Position numbers and translations under genes: made by a program. Source: Chryseobacterium sp. RU37D (GTDB taxonomy: Bacteria > Bacteroidota > Bacteroidia > Flavobacteriales > Weeksellaceae). Taken from it: a stretch of DNA of 64,000 nt. This document shows, piece after piece, positions 16,578 to 25,023 of the stretch; within the stretch, counting starts at the first letter, position 1, and each line of letters opens with the position of its first letter. The DNA lies in the NCBI RefSeq assembly GCF_900156075.1, contig NZ_FTMM01000010.1:1-64000 (forward strand), in the 5' to 3' direction. The notes beneath the pieces were generated by a model. The model was not told the origin of the DNA, did no database searches, and saw only the letters and a program-made list of their open reading frames with translations.

Positions 16578-17387
16578 TTATAAGATAGCTTCTCTTACTC
16601 TCGTTAACTTTTGTAGCAGATCTTCTAGTAAATCTAGTCTCAGCATATTAGCCCCGTCTGATAAGGCAGTTTCCGGAGTCGGGTGGGTTTCGATAAAAAT
16701 TCCGTCGGCTCCTACCGCTATTCCTGCTTTTGCAATAGTTTCGATAAGATCCGGCCGGCCTCCCGTCACACCCGAACTTTGATTCGGCTGCTGTAAAGAA
16801 TGCGTAACATCCAGAATAACAGGCGCATATTGTCTCATTGTTGGGATTCCTCTGTAATCAACAATTAAATCTGTATACCCAAAAGAATTTCCTCTTTCAA
16901 TGATGGCAACTTTTTGATTATAAGAGTCCGTAATTTTCTGAACAGCAAATTTCATTGATTCCGGGGATAAAAACTGGCCTTTTTTCAAAGTAACACATTT
17001 TCCGGTTTTCGCTGCAGCTACCAAAAGGTCGGTCTGGCGTACCAAAAATGCCGGAATCTGCAGAACATCAACATATTGTGCAGCCAAAGCAGCGTGTTCA
17101 TTCTCATGAATATCTGTTGTTGTTGGAATGTTGAATGTTTCGCCAACTTTTTTAAGGATTTCCAGAGATTTTTCCTCACCGATTGTAGTAAAAGAATCCA
17201 CCCTGCTTCTGTTTGCTTTTTTAAAGCTTCCTTTGAAAATATACGGAATATTGTATTTATTGGTAAGCTCAACTACTTTTTCAGCAATTTTCAGTGCCAT
17301 ATCTTCGCCTTCGATGATGCACGGACCGGCAATCAGAAAAAAGTTTTTGGAATCTTTGTGATGTATATTATCTAAATACTGAATCAT
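16578..17387 (-). CDS. kdsA: 3-deoxy-8-phosphooctulonate (Kdo8P) synthase
   Basis: 269 residues, the normal length. It condenses phosphoenolpyruvate with D-arabinose 5-phosphate to Kdo 8-phosphate in the cytosol, the committed step to the Kdo of LPS. The family signature is complete: FLIAGPCIIEGEDMALKIAE near the N-terminus, FKGSFKKANRSR (PEP/phosphate binding), TTTDIHE, VLQIPAFLVRQTDLL, KKGQF, ERGNSFGYTDLIVD, VILDVTHSLQQPN and FIETHP. The ATG at 17385-17387 gives the standard MIQYLDN start. kdsB, a later enzyme of the same pathway, lies at 36979-37707, not linked in an operon. Confidence 0.96.
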   Translation of the reverse strand: MIQYLDNIHHKDSKNFFLIAGPCIIEGEDMALKIAEKVVELTNKYNIPYIFKGSFKKANRSRVDSFTTIGEEKSLEILKKVGETFNIPTTTDIHENEHAALAAQYVDVLQIPAFLVRQTDLLVAAAKTGKCVTLKKGQFLSPESMKFAVQKITDSYNQKVAIIERGNSFGYTDLIVDYRGIPTMRQYAPVILDVTHSLQQPNQSSGVTGGRPDLIETIAKAGIAVGADGIFIETHPTPETALSDGANMLRLDLLEDLLQKLTRVREAIL

Positions 17388-17488
17388 TTTTGTTTAAATT
17401 AAAGTTCAGTAAAAATACTGAGAAAACTTCAGAATCGGAAATTATTTGAGAGCTTACTGTATGCGGAAAGAATTAGTACAACACTGCT

Positions 17489-17902
17489 CTATTCTAAAAC
17501 AGGAGCATTTTCAATGATCGGTTTCAGCGAATCGGGGATGAATGGCCGCCCGCCTGCCGCAGGAACGCATGTTCCGGTAAAAATACCTTTTGTCACTACT
17601 TTATTATTAAGCATAATGTATTGCTGAAAATGCAGCCTCGGCACATCATTTTTATCTCTGTACAATTCACAGGTAACTGTAACGATGTCATCCTTTTTTA
17701 AGGATCTTACAAAATTAATGGTATATTCAGACAAAACCATATTAATGCCTTTTCTTGCTTCGGCTTCCAGGTTAAAACCCAGAATTTCGTCTATGAATGA
17801 ATGCCTGCAATACTCCATATAAAATGGATAATATAATCCGTCCATAATACCCTGAACATCAATATGCTCTTCTTTCACTGTGTATTCCTTTGAATATTTC
17901 AT
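17489..17902 (-). CDS. acyl-CoA thioesterase, hotdog fold
   Basis: 137 residues with the single-hotdog layout of the 4-hydroxybenzoyl-CoA thioesterase/YbgC class: EEHIDVQGIMDGLYYPFYME at the start (usually YSDTDxxGHVNNxxYxxYxE), the central helix CRHSFIDEILGF, then beta strands VLSEYTINFVRSLKKDDIVT and LHFQQYIMLNNKVVTKGIFT. The usual catalytic Asp position holds Val-Gln-Gly in place of D-x-x-GH, so activity is plausible but not certain. Cytosolic. It follows DUF1697 on the same strand with a 96-base gap, and kdsA follows it. Confidence 0.75.
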   Translation of the reverse strand: MKYSKEYTVKEEHIDVQGIMDGLYYPFYMEYCRHSFIDEILGFNLEAEARKGINMVLSEYTINFVRSLKKDDIVTVTCELYRDKNDVPRLHFQQYIMLNNKVVTKGIFTGTCVPAAGGRPFIPDSLKPIIENAPVLE

Positions 17903-17998
17903 AGATTAAAAATTAAATGACAAATATAAACCACAAACTCGCACAAATAAAAAGAAAAACCTACTTTATTTCTACTGCATCTCTTTAAAATATGGGAT

Positions 17999-18526
17999 TT
18001 ATCTCATCTTTTTAAGGATTTTTTCAAAAGTATTGATGTTTCGGCTTGTAAATTTATCCTTCAAGCTTTTTTTGCCTAAAATTTTCCCGAAAGTAGAATC
18101 TAAAGTATTACCTTTAGGCACCTGCCAATAGAAAATATTATTCACAATTTTAGCATCTTCATTTTCTGTTTTTGAAGCATTTTTGAATTCTTCCATTAAA
18201 AAATTCTCAATGCCATCATTTCCTACAAAGGCATATGAATGCAGGCTTTCATTTTTTTCAAATGGGTTTCCCTTCCAGAAATTTTCTGTTTCCTTATCCG
18301 ATTTTACAAATAAAAAAGCTTCGTAAGAAAAATAGTTTGACATGGCTTTCTCAAGGATTTTTTTAAGCTCATCCGCTTTTTTATCAGAAGAAAAAACAAT
18401 ATTTCCTGAGGCCAGAACAGAAACCACGTCGTTTATTCCTGCATCTTTGAAAACCTGGCAGACTTCCGCCATTTTCATATTGGTTCCTTTTACATTGACA
18501 CCGCGAAGAAAAGCACAGTATTTCAT
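17999..18526 (-). CDS. DUF1697 domain-containing protein
   Basis: 175 residues covering the whole DUF1697 domain: YCAFLRGVNVKGTNMKMAEV at the N-terminus, ASGNIVFSSDK, a central KPFxxFL-type region, and the C-terminal STFGKILGKKSLKDKFTSRN followed by INTFEKI. The fold is a two-domain alpha/beta protein of unknown function, with no signal peptide. The start codon is 7 bases from a TTTAGGG heptad array that occupies the place of the leader or promoter, so array length could alter expression. Confidence 0.88.
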   Translation of the reverse strand: MKYCAFLRGVNVKGTNMKMAEVCQVFKDAGINDVVSVLASGNIVFSSDKKADELKKILEKAMSNYFSYEAFLFVKSDKETENFWKGNPFEKNESLHSYAFVGNDGIENFLMEEFKNASKTENEDAKIVNNIFYWQVPKGNTLDSTFGKILGKKSLKDKFTSRNINTFEKILKKMR

Positions 18527-18625
18527 TTAGAGCTTAGGGTTTAGGGTTTAGGGTTTAGGGTTTAGGGTTTAGGGTTTAGCAAAATTAATTTCTAATTTCT
18601 AATTTCTAATTTCTAATTTCTAATT
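18527..18625. repeat. two abutting heptanucleotide tandem arrays (TTTAGGG and AATTTCT)
   Basis: TTTAGGG is repeated about 6.6 times at 18533-18579, then after a few bases AATTTCT is repeated about 5.6 times at 18587-18625. Read on opposite strands both units have the form TTAGNNN, so the two arrays face each other. They fill the whole gap between the membrane glycosyltransferase stop and the DUF1697 start. Confidence 0.95.
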
Positions 18626-18627
18626 GC

Positions 18628-20115
18628 TTAATCAATCCTTTCATATAAATTGTAATCCGTTCCGGAAGGCTTTAGAATGTATATTTTTTCTAAAATTTTA
18701 TTGTCACTTTTTAAATGATCCTTTACACGGAATTCTTTGATTAATTTGTAATGACTTTTCAAATATTCCGCGTCTTTTGATGTAAATAAATTCTGGTAAG
18801 AAAGCAAATATTTCGGTTTCCTGTTTTTCACAGTATTGATCCAGAAATGCGGCTTATCCTTTTTGATTTCTTCCTGAACTTTCTTATCTACCAAGCCTAC
18901 TTCATCAATGGTTTTTAATCCTGAAAAATATGGAACATAGCCCGCCGGTTCAAGAAAAATCCATTGATTCTTATCTTTTTCATACGTATTTAAAAATGTT
19001 CCGATGGTTCTTCTGTAGTTCCATTCTCCGTTTCCGGTAGCGATAGAATGAATGGTCTGGAAGGCCAGCATTGGAATAATGTAGATAATAATTAATAATG
19101 ATAGCCAGAGGTTTCTCTTAACTTTTTGCTCCAAAACGAAGATCAAAACAGGAACAAACAGTAAAATCTGCGGAACCCAGTAATACCAGTCGAACAGGCT
19201 TTTCTGAGAAAGGAAAATCAATTGCTTTACCCACCCGAAAATAAAGATCATCCATAGAAAAATATTTCTTTTTTCTTTTTGTCTGATTAAATATATAAAG
19301 CATAATAATTCAAAAATTAAAAGAAGAGTCGTTAACGGATTGAAGTCTCCTGGAAGCTTCAGCATTCCCCAGAAATTTCCAAAGTTTAACCTGAAATATT
19401 CCAAATTTTGAGCAAAAGTATAGGGCTTGTCATACGCAAGTTTTTTAGCAACAATAGTGTTATTCACAATTTCACCAAAATAGAACCAGTTGAATGCCAA
19501 TGCCGTCGAAATTCCTAAAATCCCACCCAGAATATAATTCCATCTAATTTTTTTAGTCCAAAACAGATCAACAAGAAAGACAATTCCCAGGAAGATTACA
19601 GTATCTATTCTTGTGAATAAAATTAATATTGGAAAAATGATCAATGCCCATTTTTTACCTTTATTAAAACCATAATACAATAAAGCCATTTCTAAAAAGA
19701 AAAGAATTCCGTATTCCATCCCTAGAATAGAAATTTTTATTGCCGGAGGTAAAATTCCGACTAAAAATATAAATATAGCTTTATGCCAAGGGTTTTTAAA
19801 CACCAAATGTGAAAGAAAAAGGCTTCCTATCGTAAAAAGTATAGAATTGAATATAAGAATCGGTTCAATAAAATGTTCTTTACCAAAAATCAAATTAAAA
19901 AACCAGGAAACAAAAACGTATAGATGAGTGGTTGAAGCCGAGATTTTTGTAGCTCCATTAAAGCCTATTACTCCGTAATCCAGAAGGTTCTGAGCCACTC
20001 TCCAAGTAATAAATGCATCTTCCTGAATATAATGTGTTAATAAAAATAAAAGTTTAAAAACAACTGTAAAAACTACAGCGTAGATCGGGATTCTTTTGTT
20101 TTTCGTCTCTGCCAT
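18628..20115 (-). CDS. multi-pass membrane protein, glycosyltransferase (GT39/ArnT-like) type
   Basis: 495 residues from the ATG at 20113-20115 (MAETKNKRIPIYAV). An open frame extends to a TTG at 20163, but that TTG is the -33 element of the promoter and the -7 box lies inside the extension, so the extension cannot be translated from this promoter. About 10-11 hydrophobic segments follow, with a first periplasmic loop QEDAFITWRVAQNLLDYGVI containing acidic residues, as in GT-C mannosyl/arabinosyl transferases that use polyprenyl-phosphate sugars. The C-terminal ~130 residues form a soluble periplasmic domain. The specific donor and acceptor are unknown. It lies just downstream of the DUF2723 gene. 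Confidence 0.7.
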   Translation of the reverse strand: MAETKNKRIPIYAVVFTVVFKLLFLLTHYIQEDAFITWRVAQNLLDYGVIGFNGATKISASTTHLYVFVSWFFNLIFGKEHFIEPILIFNSILFTIGSLFLSHLVFKNPWHKAIFIFLVGILPPAIKISILGMEYGILFFLEMALLYYGFNKGKKWALIIFPILILFTRIDTVIFLGIVFLVDLFWTKKIRWNYILGGILGISTALAFNWFYFGEIVNNTIVAKKLAYDKPYTFAQNLEYFRLNFGNFWGMLKLPGDFNPLTTLLLIFELLCFIYLIRQKEKRNIFLWMIFIFGWVKQLIFLSQKSLFDWYYWVPQILLFVPVLIFVLEQKVKRNLWLSLLIIIYIIPMLAFQTIHSIATGNGEWNYRRTIGTFLNTYEKDKNQWIFLEPAGYVPYFSGLKTIDEVGLVDKKVQEEIKKDKPHFWINTVKNRKPKYLLSYQNLFTSKDAEYLKSHYKLIKEFRVKDHLKSDNKILEKIYILKPSGTDYNLYERID

Positions 20116-20133
20116 TGTGCTTCTTTGATTTGG

Positions 20134-20163
20134 CAAATATAACCTTAAAATTTTTGAATCCAA
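20134..20163 (-). promoter_or_regulatory. flavobacterial promoter inside an over-long reading frame
   Basis: On the minus strand TTG (20163-20161), a 19-base spacer and TATATTTG (20141-20134) match the consensus exactly. This fixes the start of the downstream gene at 20115, with a leader of roughly 12 bases. Confidence 0.8.
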
Positions 20164-20172
20164 AGATTATAA

Positions 20173-20198
20173 AAAAAACGGAACCGAAGTTCCGTTTT
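20173..20198 (-). terminator. terminator of the DUF2723 gene
   Basis: AAAACGGAAC and GTTCCGTTTT pair around a CGAA loop, with A and T runs on both sides. Confidence 0.85.
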
Positions 20199-20209
20199 AA
20201 ATTTTGTTA

Positions 20210-23200
20210 TTATTGGGTTGCTTTTATAATTGCATTGGTGATCTGGGTCTCTTTTTCTTTCGAATAAGTGGAATCAAAAGGCTCCATCACATCAAATAAA
20301 TATTGATAGAATGGCGTAATTTTCTGAACATCCTCAGACTCATTCATTGCTTTTTCCTTGCCCATTTCCTTAAGATTTTCAACAAACGTATTGAATTTCT
20401 TATCGATTGGCTCAATAGATTTTACAAGGTAATCATATGCCTTATCTTTCTTTCCTATTCTTGTGTAAGCATCTGTAACAGCAGAAACTACAAGCGAATA
20501 TTCCATTGGCTTTGTTCTGATCTGCTTTCTCAGATAGCTTTGATCGTACTTGCTTAAGCTCATATAATAGTCATATTCATCAAAAATTCCTTTTTTAAGA
20601 ACTTCCGCAAGCTTCAGACCTTTACTTTCCTGTCCGGAAACAATATATCCGTAAACCATTGAACTTAATGAACGTGGATCATTATACTTTTCAGCAGGAA
20701 TCTCTTTTGAAGCCAGATCAAGCAATTCCAATGCTTTTGCCTTTTGGCCCGATGTCGCCAACGCCGCAGCTGCCCTGCTTGCAGAACTTCTGTAGCTCAT
20801 GATATTGGAAGTAGCTGTCTCATCAAAATGAGTGTTCAGGTCTTTAAAATTACCCCATCTGAAGTTCTTCACCACGTTGTATAACGAGTTGGCATCCACT
20901 CTACCCATTTCACCATCCGGAGTCTGCGGCGTATGGATCGGAATTAATCTGTAACTGAAGCCGTCAAACTGAAGATACTCATCCAGATAGAAGATATTTT
21001 CACTGTCGTAAATTCCTCCGGAAGAGAAATTAATCGGCCTTTTCCAGTCGAAATTAGCCAGGATATCCAGCATGATCAGGTTGTTTTTATAAAGTGTATT
21101 GCCTTTATAATTAATCATAATCTGGTTTACCGTATTCGGAAGGTCTTCCTGATTGATAATTCCTGCCTGTAGTGCATTTGCTTTATTTACAGGGAGAATA
21201 AATTTGTTTACAGGTAAAATATTATATTTTTCATATTTTTCTTCTCCAAAATACATTTTAAGAAGTTCATCTTTTGCCGGAGATTTATGTTTAAGAAAAT
21301 TAATCGCTTCCTTCAACGTCATGGAATCCTGAGTAAGATATTTTTTGAATTCCGCAAACTCTGTTTCAGGAGCGCCCTGCTCTTTCAGCATAGAGAAAAG
21401 CCCTTCCCAATCATCCTTTTTCATCATATAGATCTGGTCGTTTACACCATCTCTGTAATCATCATGGGTTAAAATTCCCGGAACAGATGCCGCATTATAT
21501 GTTCTTCTCTTGATCTGATCAATGTTCCAAGGAGTTGAAGCCAGTGTAAAGTTCACCACCTTCACATCATCCCTGAACCTTTCAGTTTCCTGAATTGCCC
21601 AAACCGGATACGTATCATTATCACCATACACAAAAATAATATCATTTTTAGGCAGGGATTTTAAAACTGAATATCCATAATCATAAGAAGTATATCTGTT
21701 GTGTCTGTTGTGAACATTATAATTCTGGAAGCCCATCATGAAAGGAACCCCAAGCAAAACCACCCCTGCAACAATATTTACCACATTTGATTTTACTTTA
21801 GACTGCAGAATCCAAAGAAGTGCTCCTGCTCCCAACCCGATCCAGACCGCAAAGACGTAAAACGAACCTACCATTGCATAATCTCTTTCTCTCGGTTCAA
21901 AAGGCTTTACACCGGTATAGAAAATAATTCCTACACTCATTAATATAAAGATGGAGAACATTGCATAGAATCTTCCAAAGTCTTTATTTAATTGGAAAAA
22001 GAATCCGATTAGTCCTAATAATAAAGGTAAAAAGAAGAATTTTACTGTACTTTCGTTTTTGAATTTTGCAGGCAGCTTATCTTGATTTCCTACCACCGCA
22101 TTATCAATAAAAGGAATTCCGGAAATCCAGTTTCCTCTTGTGATTTCAGAGCTTCCTTCAAGGTCATTCTGACGGCCAACATAGTTCCACAGCAGGTATC
22201 TTACGAAATAATACCCGTTCTGGAATGTAAAAAAATAATTAAGGTTCTGCCCTAAAGACGGTTTCTGAACATTAATTAAATTATATGGTTTTACCTTTAA
22301 GTAATCAGATGCTGTAACTGTTCCGTCTTCATATTTTTTTCTTAATTCATCAAAAATCCGTTTAGCTTCAGGGCTGTCTGCAACATCCTCATTTCCATAG
22401 TTAAATGAAAAATCCGGTGCCCCATACATGGAGATATAATTGGCCATTACATCTTTATCCTCATTAAACATCCTCGGCATAAAACCTACATGAGCCTTAT
22501 TGAAAACATAGTTAAATCGGTCCCCTGTTTTTCTGTAGGTCCCGGTTTTCTCATCCTTTTCGTAGATCTCTCCTGTCTTGGTGGTTCTAAAGCTTCCGTC
22601 TTCATTTTTTTCAATTCCGTTGGCATCAAGGAAGGCCGTATAGTTTTGCCCATAGATCGTAGGCCAATCGCCATATTGTTCCCTGTTATAGTAATCCAGC
22701 ATACCAATCGCGTTGTCCGGATCATTAAGGTTCATCGGAGGATTGGCATTTGCCCTGATAGGAATTACCATCCAGCATGAAAAACCGATCATCATAAAAA
22801 CTACAGACAAGGCAATTATCTGATAGACATTTCTTTTCATTTTTCTGGAATAAGAAATCAGGAAATAGCAGATCGCGATCATTAAAATAAATGCTGCAAT
22901 CGTTCCTGAATGGAAAGGTAAACCTAATCCGTTGACAAAGAAAATCTCAAGCTTTCCGAACATAGTCATGATGAAAGGGAAAATTCCTTTAAATACAATT
23001 GCCAATATTAATAAGGTAATTCCGTTTGCCAAAAGGAAATTCTTCCAGGTAAATTTGTAATTTCTCGCATAATATATCAGACAAACCGCAGGAATTGCCA
23101 GCATACACATCATGTGAACTCCCACAGAAAGTCCTAAAATAAAGAAAATAAGGATAATCCAGCGCTCGTTGTCCGGAGCTTTATATTCATTTTCCCATTT

Positions 23201-23695
23201 TGTGATCAGCCAGACTAAAAGCGCAATAAACATGGATGCCATTGAATACACTTCACCCTCCACCGCAGAAAACCAAAATGTGTCCGAAAATGTAAAGCAT
23301 AAAGCCCCCACTATTCCTGCAAAAAGAATAGAAATCTCCTGATGCTTTGTAATTTCATCAAAATCTTTGTTCAGCATTCTTCTTACAAGATGTGTGATCG
23401 TCCAGAACAAAAACAGAATCGTAAGTGCACTGAACAATGCAGACATCGCATTGATTACAATAGAATAATTTTCGCCCTTTCCAAAAGCAAAAATGGCTGC
23501 TACAGCACCCAAAATCTGGAATAAGGCAGCCCCCGGAGCGTGCGTTACTTCAAGTTTTACAGCTGAGGAAATATACTCGCCACAATCCCAAAAGCTGAAA
23601 TTGGGTTCTATGGTGGACAAGTACGTGAAAAATGCAATAACGAAAACTACCCATCCGAGAACAGTGTTCCATTGCCTAAAAGTCCAATTTTTCAT
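20210..23695 (-). CDS. DUF2723 family membrane protein (GT117-like)
   Basis: 1161 residues. The DUF2723 core is N-terminal: FWDCGEYISSAVKLEVTHAP immediately after the first membrane segment, with GAALFQILG. This resembles the acidic first loop of GT-C glycosyltransferases, and the family is classed as GT117 with a proposed protein O-glycosylation role. About a dozen membrane segments lie in residues ~10-310 and ~560-690. The C-terminal half is a large periplasmic domain with FVYGDNDTYPVWAIQETERF and YRSSASRAAAALATSGQKAK, followed by TPR-like helices. It is found throughout Bacteroidetes. The neighbour downstream is another GT-C-like protein. The exact substrate is not shown by sequence. Confidence 0.85.
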   Translation of the reverse strand: MKNWTFRQWNTVLGWVVFVIAFFTYLSTIEPNFSFWDCGEYISSAVKLEVTHAPGAALFQILGAVAAIFAFGKGENYSIVINAMSALFSALTILFLFWTITHLVRRMLNKDFDEITKHQEISILFAGIVGALCFTFSDTFWFSAVEGEVYSMASMFIALLVWLITKWENEYKAPDNERWIILIFFILGLSVGVHMMCMLAIPAVCLIYYARNYKFTWKNFLLANGITLLILAIVFKGIFPFIMTMFGKLEIFFVNGLGLPFHSGTIAAFILMIAICYFLISYSRKMKRNVYQIIALSVVFMMIGFSCWMVIPIRANANPPMNLNDPDNAIGMLDYYNREQYGDWPTIYGQNYTAFLDANGIEKNEDGSFRTTKTGEIYEKDEKTGTYRKTGDRFNYVFNKAHVGFMPRMFNEDKDVMANYISMYGAPDFSFNYGNEDVADSPEAKRIFDELRKKYEDGTVTASDYLKVKPYNLINVQKPSLGQNLNYFFTFQNGYYFVRYLLWNYVGRQNDLEGSSEITRGNWISGIPFIDNAVVGNQDKLPAKFKNESTVKFFFLPLLLGLIGFFFQLNKDFGRFYAMFSIFILMSVGIIFYTGVKPFEPRERDYAMVGSFYVFAVWIGLGAGALLWILQSKVKSNVVNIVAGVVLLGVPFMMGFQNYNVHNRHNRYTSYDYGYSVLKSLPKNDIIFVYGDNDTYPVWAIQETERFRDDVKVVNFTLASTPWNIDQIKRRTYNAASVPGILTHDDYRDGVNDQIYMMKKDDWEGLFSMLKEQGAPETEFAEFKKYLTQDSMTLKEAINFLKHKSPAKDELLKMYFGEEKYEKYNILPVNKFILPVNKANALQAGIINQEDLPNTVNQIMINYKGNTLYKNNLIMLDILANFDWKRPINFSSGGIYDSENIFYLDEYLQFDGFSYRLIPIHTPQTPDGEMGRVDANSLYNVVKNFRWGNFKDLNTHFDETATSNIMSYRSSASRAAAALATSGQKAKALELLDLASKEIPAEKYNDPRSLSSMVYGYIVSGQESKGLKLAEVLKKGIFDEYDYYMSLSKYDQSYLRKQIRTKPMEYSLVVSAVTDAYTRIGKKDKAYDYLVKSIEPIDKKFNTFVENLKEMGKEKAMNESEDVQKITPFYQYLFDVMEPFDSTYSKEKETQITNAIIKATQ

Positions 23696-23879
23696 AGTAT
23701 TAAATCAATTACGCGAAAATAAGGCTTTTATATGATTTTAGAAGGTTTTTAACAAAATTTAAAAATTTTGGCTCACTTTTTGAAAACTTTCATCTGGAAA
23801 ATTATGATTAAAAAATAAAATTTATCTATTTTAGAGGTGATAAATCAAACAAAAGTTTAGAAATAGTTTATTTTTTTTG

Positions 23880-23887
23880 TATTTTTG
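23880..23887 (+). promoter_or_regulatory. -7 box TATTTTTG before the cysteine-synthase-like gene
   Basis: Fits TAnnTTTG, 32 bases before the ATG at 23919. No TTG was found at -33. Confidence 0.45.
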
Positions 23888-23918
23888 CCGACAGATTTTT
23901 ATTGAAAAATAACAAATA

Positions 23919-24956
23919 ATGAGTAATGTTTACGATAATATACTTGGCCTTATAGGAAATACTCCCATGGTGAAGCTTAATACTGTTACGAAAGATATTC
24001 CTGCAACTGTTTATGCCAAGTTAGAATCATATAATCCTGGACATTCCACTAAAGATAGAATCGCACTTCATATTATAGAAAATGCTGAGAAAAAAGGTTT
24101 ATTAAATGAAAATTCTGTAGTTGTAGAAACTACTTCTGGAAATACCGGTTTTTCTCTTGCAATGGTATGCATCATTAAAGGATACAAATGTATTCTGGCT
24201 GTAAGCGACAAGACGAAACCAGAAAAAATTGCTTACCTGAAAGCATTGGGTGCTATTGTATATGTCTGCCCCGCCAATGTAGCTGCGGATGATCCAAGAT
24301 CATACTATGAGGTAGCTAAAAGAATTGCTTTAGAAACACCAAATTCTGTGTATATTAATCAATATTTTAATGAATTGAATATTGATGCGCACTATCAGAC
24401 CACAGGTCCTGAAATTTGGGAACAGACCCAAGGTAAAGTTACACACCTTTTTGCCTGTACAGGAACTGGTGGAACATTATCCGGTTCTGCAAAATTTTTA
24501 AAAGAAAAAAATCCTGATATTAAAATCATTGGTGTTGACGCCGACGGATCTATCCTTAAAAGTTACCACGAAACAGGAGAAATTCACAAAGAAGATGTTC
24601 ATCCTTACCAAATTGAGGGAATGGGAAAAAACTTAATACCTTCTGCCCTTCTTTTTGACAAAGTAGATGAGTTTGTAAGGGTAAATGATGAAATGTCAGC
24701 CTACAGAACCCGTGAAATAGCCCTGAAAGAAGCCATTATGGGAGGCTATACTACCGGAGCTGTTACTCAGGCATTACTACAATATGCTCAATCTCACGAG
24801 TTTTCAGAAAATGATGTCATCGTTCTTATTTATCCAGATCACGGTTCAAGATACATTACAAAAGTGTATAGTGACAAATGGATGGCGGAACAGGGCTTTA
24901 TAAATAATTGTGTTCACAATTATGATGAAGTTTTCAAAACTGAGATCATTAAATAA
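23919..24956 (+). CDS. cysteine synthase/cystathionine beta-synthase family PLP enzyme (candidate cysteate synthase)
   Basis: 345 residues, fold-type II PLP enzyme. LIGNTPMVKLN is the N-terminal signature; SYNPGHSTKDRIAL carries the Schiff-base Lys (~44), TTSGNTGFSLAMV (~70-82) binds the substrate carboxylate, and CTGTGGTLSG (~185) binds the cofactor phosphate. The usual serine before the Lys (P-G-x-S-x-K-D) is kept. There are no CBS domains. It could make cysteine or cystathionine, but its immediate neighbour is an alpha-oxoamine synthase of the serine palmitoyltransferase type. In sulfonolipid-producing Bacteroidetes a related enzyme makes L-cysteate for such an acyltransferase. I therefore favour cysteate synthase, as an inference from context. 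Confidence 0.7.
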   Translation: MSNVYDNILGLIGNTPMVKLNTVTKDIPATVYAKLESYNPGHSTKDRIALHIIENAEKKGLLNENSVVVETTSGNTGFSLAMVCIIKGYKCILAVSDKTKPEKIAYLKALGAIVYVCPANVAADDPRSYYEVAKRIALETPNSVYINQYFNELNIDAHYQTTGPEIWEQTQGKVTHLFACTGTGGTLSGSAKFLKEKNPDIKIIGVDADGSILKSYHETGEIHKEDVHPYQIEGMGKNLIPSALLFDKVDEFVRVNDEMSAYRTREIALKEAIMGGYTTGAVTQALLQYAQSHEFSENDVIVLIYPDHGSRYITKVYSDKWMAEQGFINNCVHNYDEVFKTEIIK

Positions 24957-24973
24957 TAAATTACGATAAAAAG

Positions 24974-25003
24974 AAGCCTTTTTTATTAATATTAAAGGCT
25001 TTT
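24974..25003 (+). terminator. hairpin between the two lipid-pathway candidate genes
   Basis: AAGCCTTT (24974-24981) pairs with AAAGGCTT (24994-25001), followed by TTACTAAAA. The T-run is short, so it may be a partial terminator or an mRNA-stabilising hairpin that lets some transcription into the next gene. Confidence 0.55.
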
Positions 25004-25023
25004 ACTAAAAATTACGAAATATA

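Noticed and set aside
18533-18579. Plant-type telomere repeat TTTAGGG
   Set aside because: Internal to a bacterial chromosome between ordinary genes, with no sign of a linear end; treated as a microsatellite.
18533-18625. CRISPR-like repeat array
   Set aside because: Units are contiguous 7-mers without spacers, and no cas genes are present.
20116-20163. N-terminal extension of the membrane glycosyltransferase starting with TTG
   Set aside because: The TTG is the -33 box and the -7 box lies inside the extension, so it would not be transcribed.
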